NCBI GenBank assembly: GCA_946478915.1
Contig: CAMLER010000017.1
Span: 1 to 18,185 of the forward strand
Length of the DNA stretch: 18,185 nt
Direction of reading: 5' to 3'
Source of the DNA: an uncultured Chryseolinea sp.
GTDB taxonomy: Bacteria > Bacteroidota > Bacteroidia > Cytophagales > Cyclobacteriaceae
Shown here one piece after another: positions 1 to 7,478 of this stretch. Each line of letters opens with the position of its first letter. The stretch's first letter is position 1. Made by a program: the position numbers and the translations under genes. Below the pieces are notes generated by a model. It saw only the letters and a program-made list of their open reading frames with translations, was not told where the DNA came from and did no database searches.

Positions 1-1562
1 TCGATGTTTGCAAATGCCGCAGCACCAAAAGTCTCGAGTGTGAATACTGTGCTGGATCCATGCCCATCAAACAATCCTGGCGTTTGCCACAATTCAGTAT
101 TGGTAGTATTTTGTTGGAAGCGCCACTGATCTGGTCCAGCCTCTTCAATATGCGCCGGATCCGTCTTGAGATCTGGCCCGATGAGGAACACACCCACTAC
201 CCCACTAAAATTCTTTGCAAAGTCACCCGCATAACGTACTTCCTGTGACCAGTTCTGGAATTTGGAAGTAGCCTGCGATTTTGCAGTTGAGTTAAGGCCT
301 GTAAAGTCCCTGTCATTCAAAGGATCCCAATTCCAGTATCTCCATGCTGTGGTTGAAGTAAGTTTGCCAGGGCCAAGCTTTGCATCAACATTCAATGAAA
401 CACCTCCGTGGTCATTACCAGCACGCCATGTGCCATCCTGATCAACAAGTCTGTCGAACGGATTCTCACTGGGCAATTGCCATCCAAGGTCGGCAATAAT
501 ATTGCGGAATTGGCGGTATGCAGGACGCCTGGTTTCTACGACACCAGCGATGACCTGCGTGTAACCTTCAGCCGGGCGCTGGCGTGTAGCGTCACCGATA
601 AGGGTAATTTCAATGTCATCCGTTGGAGTAAATAATATTTGTCCCCGAATTCCAAGGTTATTGAGATCGTTTAGATATTTGTCGGTCCTGACATTGTAGA
701 TCGTTCCATCGCGCTGCGTTCCAGAAAAAGAAACCCGGGCGGCAAGCTTATCTTTAACAAGGGGTCCAGTTACCGAAGATTTCGCCTGGATATATCCGTA
801 GTTACCATAGCTTAATTCGAATACGGCGCCGGGAGTAAAGCTGGCTGGGCGTGTCTTAATGTTGAAAGCACCTGCTGTGGTATTTTTACCGAATAATGTA
901 CCTTGAGGCCCGCGTAAAACTTCGATCTGCTCCACATCTACAAAGTCTAACGTGGTGGCCGCAGGCCTGGCGTAATAAACGCCATCGACGTAAAATCCAA
1001 CACCAGGATCAATTCCGTCGTTGGTAAGACCAAAAGTTGATCCCAGACCCCTGATGTTAAGGGTAGTATTTCTGGGATTCGACGAATATAACTGCACAGA
1101 GGGTACCAATTCTTTTACGCGGTTAACGTTAAACGCGCCAGACTCTTCGATTATCGACCCACCGACAACTGAGATAGGAATAGGAATTTCCTGCGGTGTT
1201 TCACTTCTCCGGCGCGACGTAACAACGATTTCATCCAGAAGGCTATCGTCGATAAGAGTAATCTCAAATGGTTCATCTGTTATTTCATAAACCTGAATTT
1301 CCTGAACTTTATATCCTACAGAATTAATTCTCAGTGTGAACGGAAATGTAGCGGGAGCAGCTATACTGAATTGACCGTTCACGTCCGCTACAGCGAATGT
1401 GCCGGTGCCTTTTATCGATGCTGTGGCACCGGGCAAAGGCGTGCCGTCACTACCGGTGATCACGCCCTTTATTAAAGACTGCGCAATAGCAAAGTTGCCG
1501 AAAATCAAAATCGGAACAATGAAGATCAACGATCTTACTTTGTCGGGGTAAAGTGGTTTCAT
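1..1562 (-). CDS. TonB-dependent outer-membrane receptor, N-terminal part (runs off left edge)
   Basis: About 520 residues are visible, open from an ATG at 1562 to the left edge with no stop, so the C-terminal barrel is missing. Residues 1-27 look like a Sec signal peptide ending FAIAQ. Residues 28 to about 108 are a carboxypeptidase-D regulatory-like domain (KGVITGSDGTPLPGA). A TonB-box-like stretch (DEIVVTSRR, about 110-118) follows, then the plug: RGLGSTFG near 171, FYVDGVYYARP near 190, and VLRGPQGTLFGKNTTAGAF near 215-233. From about 250 the sequence looks like barrel strands. The plug resembles classical ligand receptors more than SusC, and no SusD partner is visible. Such receptors move scarce ligands across the outer membrane using TonB/ExbBD energy. 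It lies 60 bp downstream of the secreted substrate-binding protein on the same strand, so the two probably handle the same ligand. Family assignment is firm; the ligand is unknown. Confidence 0.94.
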   Translation of the reverse strand, partial: MKPLYPDKVRSLIFIVPILIFGNFAIAQSLIKGVITGSDGTPLPGATASIKGTGTFAVADVNGQFSIAAPATFPFTLRINSVGYKVQEIQVYEITDEPFEITLIDDSLLDEIVVTSRRRSETPQEIPIPISVVGGSIIEESGAFNVNRVKELVPSVQLYSSNPRNTTLNIRGLGSTFGLTNDGIDPGVGFYVDGVYYARPAATTLDFVDVEQIEVLRGPQGTLFGKNTTAGAFNIKTRPASFTPGAVFELSYGNYGYIQAKSSVTGPLVKDKLAARVSFSGTQRDGTIYNVRTDKYLNDLNNLGIRGQILFTPTDDIEITLIGDATRQRPAEGYTQVIAGVVETRRPAYRQFRNIIADLGWQLPSENPFDRLVDQDGTWRAGNDHGGVSLNVDAKLGPGKLTSTTAWRYWNWDPLNDRDFTGLNSTAKSQATSKFQNWSQEVRYAGDFAKNFSGVVGVFLIGPDLKTDPAHIEEAGPDQWRFQQNTTNTELWQTPGLFDGHGSSTVFTLETFGAAAFANI

Positions 1563-1622
1563 TTGAATGATGATAGTTTTATGGTTCGTGATGGTTTGCA
1601 ACGTTTGGGACAGACGCAATTG

Positions 1623-2618
1623 TTATTTTAGACGCTTGGATGCGAACTGCTCAAACTTTTCCCTTTCCAGCCGTTGTGGTTCTGGCTTGAGGTACCCAAA
1701 ATCGTGAAGATCTTTTTCACCATTCCTAACAACCCACCGCAAGAATGTGATAGCATCAGCGTTTATGCTCTTCTTATCGACCGAAAAATGTAGGTATTCT
1801 ATGGGTACGTTCTTGATTTGCTTGGGAGAAGCATTATCCAGACGTTCCGTAACTGCGGACAAATCTTCGTAAAACTTTTCGTCATCATTTACCTTGTCGT
1901 TGCCATTAAGGTCAACGGGCAATACAGTCAGGCCATTTTTTACCTTCTTAGTTTCATTATCATATATTAACGAAAGAGGGAGATAGGAAAGACCTGTTGA
2001 ATCACGGAGCAATGCTTTGAGCAAATGTTCATCTGCGCCGGCAATTGCTTTGCCTTTTACATCCTTTTGTTCGAAACCGAAATAGTTTGAAAAAGTAATG
2101 GGTACCCCTGCCTTTTGCAGACGGGTGTAGATAGTATATGGTTCTTTGACTTCCTTTTGATTCTCCTTGTCGGCATAGATATCATGGAAGAAGAGCTGTA
2201 CCAGCAAATCTTTATTCAGACCTTTGTCAGCGTACTTTGATGCAAACTCGGAATTGCTGTTAGCTACCGGCAGCACAGCATATCTCGCGATGTAGAGATA
2301 CTCGCGATCATTCTTGACTTCACTGCTATGCTCGTAAGCCTCAATCATGACATCGTATTGCGAAGGATCAGAAGAACCGCGTGATTCTATGATGACCTGG
2401 ATATCAGGATATTCCTGGTTGAATTCGTCAATCCATTTTTGGACGATCGGATAGGCAAAACGAACCCCTGTTATACGCACAGCTTGCTGATTCTTCTTTG
2501 GCACTGAAACTTTCTCAGTCGTTTGTACCTCTTTTATGCTTGCAATTGGTCCCTCCTGTGCCGACGCTGTGAATACGGCGGCCAGTGTCAAAAGGGAAGC
2601 AGAAATAATTGATTTCAT
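1623..2618 (-). CDS. Secreted PstS-like periplasmic substrate-binding protein
   Basis: 331 residues. Residues 1-20 are a signal peptide (cleavage near TASA-QEG), so the protein should be periplasmic. Residues about 47-305 fit the type-2 periplasmic binding fold of the PstS/oxyanion class: an opening strand plus helix (VRITGVRFAYPIVQKWIDEF), a strand (IQVIIESRG), and a later YIARYAVLPVAN segment like those where PstS-type proteins contact the ligand. Residues 236-247 (DLNGNDKVNDDE) match a calcium-binding EF-hand-like loop at positions 1, 3, 5, 9 and 12, with Asp instead of the usual Gly at position 6. The start ATG is followed at once by the signal peptide. No ABC permease or ATPase gene is in view; the next gene downstream (60 bp) is a TonB-dependent receptor, suggesting a shared uptake route. 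Phosphate is the default guess for the fold. The cysteine-rich leader upstream makes sulfate or an organosulfur ligand an alternative. Family level fairly sure, ligand not. Confidence 0.82.
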   Translation of the reverse strand: MKSIISASLLTLAAVFTASAQEGPIASIKEVQTTEKVSVPKKNQQAVRITGVRFAYPIVQKWIDEFNQEYPDIQVIIESRGSSDPSQYDVMIEAYEHSSEVKNDREYLYIARYAVLPVANSNSEFASKYADKGLNKDLLVQLFFHDIYADKENQKEVKEPYTIYTRLQKAGVPITFSNYFGFEQKDVKGKAIAGADEHLLKALLRDSTGLSYLPLSLIYDNETKKVKNGLTVLPVDLNGNDKVNDDEKFYEDLSAVTERLDNASPKQIKNVPIEYLHFSVDKKSINADAITFLRWVVRNGEKDLHDFGYLKPEPQRLEREKFEQFASKRLK

Positions 2619-2677
2619 TTTGGATTCTTTTTTGGTGGATAAGTATTAATCCTACTTTGTCAGTCTATAGTGTCGTT

Positions 2678-2772
2678 GGGTCACAAAGGGCACCACGGAT
2701 CCACAAGTCCACGACGGACTTGTAGTAACTTTCGTCGTGACCTTGGTGCATCCTTCGTGGTCGTCGTGACCC
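2678..2772. repeat. Long imperfect palindrome, probable dispersed intergenic repeat
   Basis: The ends are GGGTCAC (2678-2684) and GTGACCC (2766-2772). The arms continue to pair imperfectly inward (CACCACGGATCCAC against GGTGCATCCTTCGTGG). Nested at the centre is a perfect hairpin, ACAAGTCC (2703-2710) and GGACTTGT (2716-2723), around ACGAC. The wording (caCAAAGGGCACCACGGA, CCTTCGTGGTCGTC) resembles the 'cttcgtggtgcctttgtg' type of intergenic repeat that I recall from several phyla; that similarity is from memory. It lies in the 266-bp gap between the substrate-binding gene and the 166-residue gene and would be transcribed if they form one operon. Confidence 0.6.
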
Positions 2773-2884
2773 GGCAATTTTTTATCTCTTTTCTAACAAG
2801 TGACCCAGACATTATTTACAAGTTGGCAAAGTGGGATTAATCACTTACTCTATAGAGTTAGTAGATTATTTGTTAAAAAAAATT

Positions 2885-3385
2885 TTAGGCGGATAGCTTT
2901 AGGTTTGTATACAATAATGCCTGTTCCCGCTTTACCTTTTGTTCGAAATTGATCAGAGCCCTTAGGGATTCTTTAAACTTTATCTCCTTAAGCAGGGAGT
3001 TCAACATTGTCTCGATATAAGATACAATATGGTCGGCCTCTTTTTCCGAAAACTCAATACGAAAACTCTTATCGCCCGTACTATGATTGATTCTTATAGT
3101 TCTTGGCCTACTGAATTCAAGAAGACCTCTCAGCAACACGAAGTAGCCTGCGTATTTGTTCGTCAAAGTAAAAGTGAGGTCATATCGATCGAAAAGAAAT
3201 ATTGCATCAGCTTTCGCAACCGACAAGGCTTTTACCGAGAGTAGATCATGCTTGATCAATCTCTGAATTGCAGCATTTAATTTTTGGGATGGGATAGCAA
3301 GTTCCCTCCTGCTTGATGACTTAAATAGGTTGACAAAATTATAATTCAGTCTTTCCCTGATAGAAGGTGTGGTGACAAGTATCAT
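2885..3385 (-). CDS. Unrecognised 166-residue protein, first full gene after the poly-Cys leader
   Basis: I do not recognise this protein. It starts at ATG 3385 (MILVTTPSIRERLNYN), has no signal peptide or membrane segment, and reads as a mixed alpha/beta soluble protein. An N-terminal basic, helical region (about 8-50, with SSSRRELAIPSQKLNAAI) is followed by beta-rich sequence (about 62-110) and a charged C-terminal helix (about 112-160). A small winged-helix-type regulator is conceivable from the helical N-terminus but no signature supports it. It begins 44 nt after the leader ORF stop and precedes the binding protein and receptor on the same strand, so it is probably expressed with them under the same leader. 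The 266-bp gap to the next gene leaves room for a separate promoter, but I found no perfect TAnnTTTG there. Confidence 0.68.
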   Translation of the reverse strand: MILVTTPSIRERLNYNFVNLFKSSSRRELAIPSQKLNAAIQRLIKHDLLSVKALSVAKADAIFLFDRYDLTFTLTNKYAGYFVLLRGLLEFSRPRTIRINHSTGDKSFRIEFSEKEADHIVSYIETMLNSLLKEIKFKESLRALINFEQKVKREQALLYTNLKLSA

Positions 3386-3426
3386 GTGTCAATTTTTTAA
3401 TTGTTGTATAAGATAATTCGATGCGT

Positions 3427-3442
3427 TTGTCAGAACTGACAA
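3427..3442. promoter_or_regulatory. 16-bp palindrome overlapping the end of the poly-Cys leader ORF
   Basis: TTGTCAGAACTGACAA on the plus strand is a perfect 7-bp inverted repeat around AA. In the minus-strand transcript it could form a UUGUCA / UGACAA stem with a GUUC loop, spanning the last Cys codon, the Gln and Phe codons and the stop of the leader ORF. A ribosome stalled on the Cys run would sit on or beside it. It may instead be a protein operator, as the DNA form is equally symmetrical. No U-rich terminator follows it directly, so the mechanism is open. Confidence 0.5.
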
Positions 3443-3507
3443 CAACAACATCCGCAACAGCGAAGAGCTAAACTATTTTGGTTCAAAAGAAATAGCATCT
3501 TAGTCAT
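3430..3507 (-). CDS. Putative cysteine-rich leader peptide (25 residues)
   Basis: A short ORF runs from ATG at 3507 to TGA at 3430-3432. It opens MTKMLFLLNQN and ends RCCGCCCCQF, giving six Cys codons in seven positions, just before the stop. It lies about 65 nt downstream of the predicted transcription start of the promoter at 3580-3610 and 44 nt before the 166-residue gene. The start is preceded by an A-rich tract (GGAATAAAA), normal for this phylum. Concentrating one amino acid near the end of a leader ORF is the hallmark of ribosome-mediated attenuation, and poly-cysteine upstream ORFs are known to sense cysteine in mycobacteria. Here that role is inference. A chance ORF with TGT repeats (a short GTT/TGT microsatellite) is the main alternative. 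Confidence 0.62.
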   Translation of the reverse strand: MTKMLFLLNQNSLALRCCGCCCCQF

Positions 3508-3579
3508 TTTTATTCCGAAGAATTACGTAAGAGTTTCGTTAATTTTTACTGTTGGCTCCCTTTTTTGTAAACCACGGCT

Positions 3580-3610
3580 CAAATATAGCGCATTATCCTA
3601 CTAAATCAAT
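3580..3610 (-). promoter_or_regulatory. Bacteroidota-type promoter for the leader/uptake operon
   Basis: Read on the minus strand, a perfect -7 element TATATTTG (3580-3587; consensus TAnnTTTG) lies 19 bp from a -33 element ATTG (3607-3610; consensus TTTG, one mismatch). Transcription would start near 3573, giving a leader of about 190 nt before the 166-residue gene that contains the whole poly-Cys ORF. The rest of 3508-3740 holds no gene I can support. Confidence 0.62.
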
Positions 3611-3740
3611 AGACTTTATAGATTTTAGGTGAAGTTTTTTAAAAAGACCGCTATTTGTTCTATAGCATATTGATTATCAGATTGTTAACGTTTAGTGATC
3701 TAATCCGCTTCCAGGGTGGAAATTATCTTCTTAGCGGCTT

Positions 3741-5099
3741 TCAGACGGATCTATTATTTTTTACGATAAGTCTGTCGGTGATCCAATGTTCAATGCGGGA
3801 GTGTATCGGTATGAGAGCAGCGGCGACTGCCACCATGATCACAAGCATTATAACGGGTGAGTGACCGCTAATACTATCGACCAAGGGACCAATCAACAAA
3901 TTGATAAACTCGAAGATGATCAACAGCGCGAGGATGCCAAAAAATTTTATAAGACGCGGAGTAGCAAGTATCGAATGACTTAGTAATAAAAATAATATCA
4001 CCAGCAGAACCAGTGCGAAGGCTATTCCTGCATATTGAAGATTGTTTTTCCGTTGTTCGGCCATTTTAATATTTTGAGCTTCAACCTCTCGCTGCCGTTG
4101 CAATTCATTGAAGCGAAGTGCCTCAACCTCATTGTTTTTTTCCTGGCTAAATAATGAATCTTTTGCTGCTAGTGCGAGTTTGTGATACCCAAGGCTTTTC
4201 GAATCATCTACACCATCAAACATTTGCGACAAAAGCAGGCTGGACGAAAACAAAGTTGCCGTTAGATTTTCCTGTTTGGATATTCGAAAGGCTTCAGTTG
4301 CATGAAAGAAACATGAATCTTTATTATTCAGTTTATTAAACAAATAAGCCAACTGCTGATGTGCTGCAGCGATTCTGAAATATCTGCCATCTTTCTTACT
4401 GTTGGCAAGCGATATCCTGAAATATTCCTGTGATAAGTTATAATTACCCTCCGCCTCATGGACTTCACCTAGTACAGCAGTGGAAAGGTAAAGCGGGAAT
4501 GGATCGCGTGTCTTTCTCGCGGCTTCATAGCTTTCCTGAGCATAGACCAACGCAGAATCCTTCTCCGTTAAAGCAAGGTGACTTTTACTCAGCCATGAGG
4601 ACGCTAGCGCAAGGGTGACCAGATCGTTTTGTTCTATGCTAAGCTTTCGTGCCTTACGAGAATATTCCCGTGCCGTTTTGAAATCATTTCTATATAGATA
4701 AACCGTTGAAATACTATTGAAACTTCGCTTAAGACCAGCTCGATAGTTTATCGGCTCAGCCAAACGTATAGCCTTAAGGTAGTATTCCAAAGCCTTCGGA
4801 TAGTTACCTTTCTGGTTGAACCAATAGGCCATATTGTTATACGCTTCAACCTCTCCCTGCTTAAATCCAACTTGCTGACTTAACCTCATTGCCTCGTCAG
4901 CTAGGATCAACACCGTATCCGAATTTTGATAATTCCTTCCCAGATTGTTCAAGGCCTTGATGCGATTGGTATCGTGCAGTGGCGCGGAAAGGACTTTCTT
5001 CAAACTATCGATATTATAGATTTGAAAGGTCTGTCCAACGGTCGTTCCGGGATCGATGAACCACAGTGCAATAAAAAATACTTTTATCGCAGATCGCAT
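3741..5099 (-). CDS. TPR-repeat protein with three C-terminal membrane segments and no kinase domain
   Basis: 452 residues. Residues 1-22 look like a signal peptide. About 45-315 is a run of tetratricopeptide-like helical pairs (for example AYNNMAYWFNQKGNYPKALEYYLKAI, near 86-111). About 318-352 is a charged coiled coil (QRQREVEAQNIKMAEQRK). Hydrophobic segments follow at about 355-375, 383-403 and 414-432, then a short basic tail (HWITDRLIVKNNR). In Bacteroidota this signal-TPR-coil-membrane layout often leads into a histidine kinase or LuxR output domain. Here the protein ends right after the third membrane segment, and the TGA is followed by non-coding sequence, so no output domain is present. 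It may act as a periplasmic protein-protein scaffold or a sensor working with a partner. Its start is only 22 bp from the divergent dehydrogenase ATG. Whether this is a natural architecture or a truncation cannot be told from one sequence. Confidence 0.84.
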   Translation of the reverse strand: MRSAIKVFFIALWFIDPGTTVGQTFQIYNIDSLKKVLSAPLHDTNRIKALNNLGRNYQNSDTVLILADEAMRLSQQVGFKQGEVEAYNNMAYWFNQKGNYPKALEYYLKAIRLAEPINYRAGLKRSFNSISTVYLYRNDFKTAREYSRKARKLSIEQNDLVTLALASSWLSKSHLALTEKDSALVYAQESYEAARKTRDPFPLYLSTAVLGEVHEAEGNYNLSQEYFRISLANSKKDGRYFRIAAAHQQLAYLFNKLNNKDSCFFHATEAFRISKQENLTATLFSSSLLLSQMFDGVDDSKSLGYHKLALAAKDSLFSQEKNNEVEALRFNELQRQREVEAQNIKMAEQRKNNLQYAGIAFALVLLVILFLLLSHSILATPRLIKFFGILALLIIFEFINLLIGPLVDSISGHSPVIMLVIMVAVAAALIPIHSRIEHWITDRLIVKNNRSV

Positions 5100-5121
5100 A
5101 ACTTGTTCGGGTTAATATGCA

Positions 5122-7329
5122 ATGAAGATAAATAATTCTTATCTTTTTCCGGAAGATATATTGCCATGGGCATCCAGTAGCGTTAACCTTGTCACTAGTA
5201 TTTTGACCATACAATTTTCAAATTTTAATTTTTCGTCAAAGAAAAGCGTTCGATTCGCGCTTTTTACCATTTGCGCATTAGCCCTTTCTTCCTGTAAGCA
5301 GGGATCTGTTAATTGGCCTGAGTATAACGGAGGCCCCGATCGAAACCATTACTCAGCGCTTAAACAGATCAAGAAGGAAAACGTGGGCCAACTCACAAAA
5401 GTGTGGGAATATCGTTCGGGCGGTGCTGACACAGTGAACAACCGCTCGCAGATCCAATGCAATCCTATCGTGATCAACGGAATACTTTATGGAGTCTCGG
5501 CCGGGTCACAGGCTTTTGCAGTGAACGCGGCAACGGGCAACGAAATCTGGAAGACAAATTTCACCGAAAAAGGTCATGCAATGACAAGTCGCGGTGTTAC
5601 CTATTATCAAACTGGTGATAGCGCACGAATTTTTTTTGGATATGGTCAGTGGTTGTATGCACTCGACGCGGGAACGGGAATTCCAATTCCTTCTTTTGGT
5701 AAAGACGGCAGGATAAACCTTATCGAAGGCTTGTGGCGGCCCGGCGCCGATGATTACGTTAGCTATAACACTCCAGGAGTTATCTTTAAGAATCTACTCA
5801 TCACAGGCCAACGGGTATCGGAAGGCGCAACGGCACTCCTGGGCGACATTCGAGCCTATGATGCAAACACTGGAAAACTCGTATGGACCTTTCATACTAT
5901 TCCGGAAAAAGGTGAGCCTGGTAGCGACACGTGGCCTGCCAATGCTCGTCAAAATAGCGGAGGCGCCAATTCGTGGATGGGAATGGCGCTGGACGTTGAA
6001 AACGAAATTGTATTTGCTCCAACCGGTTCAGCTGCGTTTGATTTCTATGGTGGTGATCGCCATGGCAGCAATCTTTATGCAAACTGCCTCATCGCACTTG
6101 ATGCAAACACTGGAAAGTTAAAATGGTACTACCAGATCGTTCATCATGATATTTGGGATCGTGATATCCCGGCACCACCTAATTTGTTCATGTTTGAAAA
6201 GGAAAATAATCAAATTCCGGCGGTGGCTCAAGTGACCAAGCAAGGCCACGTTTTCGTGTTTAACCGCTTTACCGGGGAGCCATTATTTCCAATCGAAGAA
6301 CGAAAAGTTCAAGGTTCCGATATCCCCGGTGAACAGCCCCACCCTACCCAGCCAATCCCGTTGCTGCCTAAACCGTTTACCCGGCAATCTTTTACAATGG
6401 ACGATCTATACGAAGATGTAGCCGATCGCGAACAGATCATAAAATTACTTGCCGAATCCAGAACAGGGAGCTCCTACATACCCATTACAAGACAACGAAC
6501 CATAATATTTCCTGGAACTGATGGGGGAGCACAATGGGGCGGCGCTGGCGTAGATAATGAAGGCGTGATGTATGTACCCGCAAAAGAGATTCCTGTGTAC
6601 ACTTCGCTTACTGACGCCCCAAACCCAGCGCTGGCGACTTCCGGAAAAAAATTATATGATCTGCACTGTGCGCCCTGTCATGGACAAGACTTGCGGGGTG
6701 ATCACAGTGGAGCTTATCCTTCGTTGGTAGATCTAGGTCAACGGACAACCCGACCCGACGTCGAACAATTGTTAAAGAGGGGACGTGGTATGATGCCGCC
6801 GTTCACATATCTCACGGATCCTGAAAGAAATGCCATTCTATCTTTTATTATAGAACAAAAGGATTCTTCAGTCGCACTAAGCAGCACAAGTAGCCGCAAC
6901 GTGAGTCCTTATATTCACACTGGTTATAACCGGTGGTATGACAGCAAAGGTCTTCCGGTAAGCAAGCCGCCATGGGGAACACTGACGGCTATTGATCTGA
7001 AAACCGGTGAGCACAAATGGCAAATCCCCCTGGGTGAATTCCCTTCATTGAAAGAAAAAGGAATCCCGCCGACAGGAACTGACAACTATGGGGGGCCATT
7101 GGTTACTGAAAGTGGCTTGATTTTTATTGCAGCAACGCCTGACATGAAATTCAGGGCTTTAGACAGCGCAACGGGTGGGCTGCTGTGGGAAACGACACTG
7201 CCGGCAGCCGGATACGCATCACCTTCGACATATACCGTTGACGGACGACAATATGTAGTTATTGCCTGTGGCGGAGGAAAACTTCGCAGCACATCAGGAG
7301 ATAGCTATGTGGCTTTCGCACTGGAATAA
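5122..7329 (+). CDS. PQQ-dependent (quinoprotein) dehydrogenase lipoprotein with inserted cytochrome c domain
   Basis: 735 residues from ATG 5122. It belongs to the quinoprotein glucose/alcohol dehydrogenase class, which oxidises sugars or alcohols in the periplasm with PQQ. A lipobox (CALALSSC, Cys58) predicts lipidation. The eight-bladed propeller opens with WPEYNGGPDRNHYSAL (about 65-80), carries QIVHHDIWDRDIPAP (about 338-352) and PGTDGGAQWGGAG (about 466-478), and closes with NYGGPLVTESGLIF and KLRSTSGDSYVAF near the C-terminus. A c-type cytochrome is inserted at about 505-590: heme site CAPCH (C516, C519, H520) and likely axial Met in RGRGMMPPF (M557 or M558). This would pass electrons from PQQ to the respiratory chain. 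Residues 1-40 are atypically long for a lipoprotein signal, so a later start, for example TTG 5203 (31 residues to the lipobox Cys), is plausible. That would also leave promoter room next to the divergent gene. No PQQ biosynthesis gene is nearby, and the substrate is unknown. Confidence 0.92.
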   Translation: MKINNSYLFPEDILPWASSSVNLVTSILTIQFSNFNFSSKKSVRFALFTICALALSSCKQGSVNWPEYNGGPDRNHYSALKQIKKENVGQLTKVWEYRSGGADTVNNRSQIQCNPIVINGILYGVSAGSQAFAVNAATGNEIWKTNFTEKGHAMTSRGVTYYQTGDSARIFFGYGQWLYALDAGTGIPIPSFGKDGRINLIEGLWRPGADDYVSYNTPGVIFKNLLITGQRVSEGATALLGDIRAYDANTGKLVWTFHTIPEKGEPGSDTWPANARQNSGGANSWMGMALDVENEIVFAPTGSAAFDFYGGDRHGSNLYANCLIALDANTGKLKWYYQIVHHDIWDRDIPAPPNLFMFEKENNQIPAVAQVTKQGHVFVFNRFTGEPLFPIEERKVQGSDIPGEQPHPTQPIPLLPKPFTRQSFTMDDLYEDVADREQIIKLLAESRTGSSYIPITRQRTIIFPGTDGGAQWGGAGVDNEGVMYVPAKEIPVYTSLTDAPNPALATSGKKLYDLHCAPCHGQDLRGDHSGAYPSLVDLGQRTTRPDVEQLLKRGRGMMPPFTYLTDPERNAILSFIIEQKDSSVALSSTSSRNVSPYIHTGYNRWYDSKGLPVSKPPWGTLTAIDLKTGEHKWQIPLGEFPSLKEKGIPPTGTDNYGGPLVTESGLIFIAATPDMKFRALDSATGGLLWETTLPAAGYASPSTYTVDGRQYVVIACGGGKLRSTSGDSYVAFALE

Positions 7330-7360
7330 GCTGACAGCTGACAGCACACAGCCGACAGCC
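7330..7360. repeat. Degenerate 7-bp tandem repeat after the dehydrogenase stop
   Basis: Four consecutive heptamers GCTGACA, GCTGACA, GCACACA, GCCGACA and a partial GCC begin at the base after the dehydrogenase stop codon. Similar 'agctgacagc' tandem tracts are, from memory, frequent between genes in Bacteroidota. No function can be assigned. Confidence 0.6.
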
Positions 7361-7478
7361 AGAGTGCAGAAACTTGAAGGAATTAGCGTTGTTGCGGATC
7401 CAACCTTACAAGGGCACTGAGCCTCGATCAACTTTCTCTGTTTACTCTTCGCAGCCAGTTCAAAAATTTCAGATGAAT

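Noticed and set aside
1..1562. SusC/SusD-type glycan uptake pair
   Set aside because: The plug wording is of the classical TonB receptor type and the partner is a PstS-like binder, not SusD.
3029..3244. Plus-strand frame opposite the 166-residue gene
   Set aside because: Shorter, no family features, and the minus-strand frame has a promoter and operon context.
7330..7360. CRISPR-like array
   Set aside because: The units are 7-bp tandem repeats without spacers.
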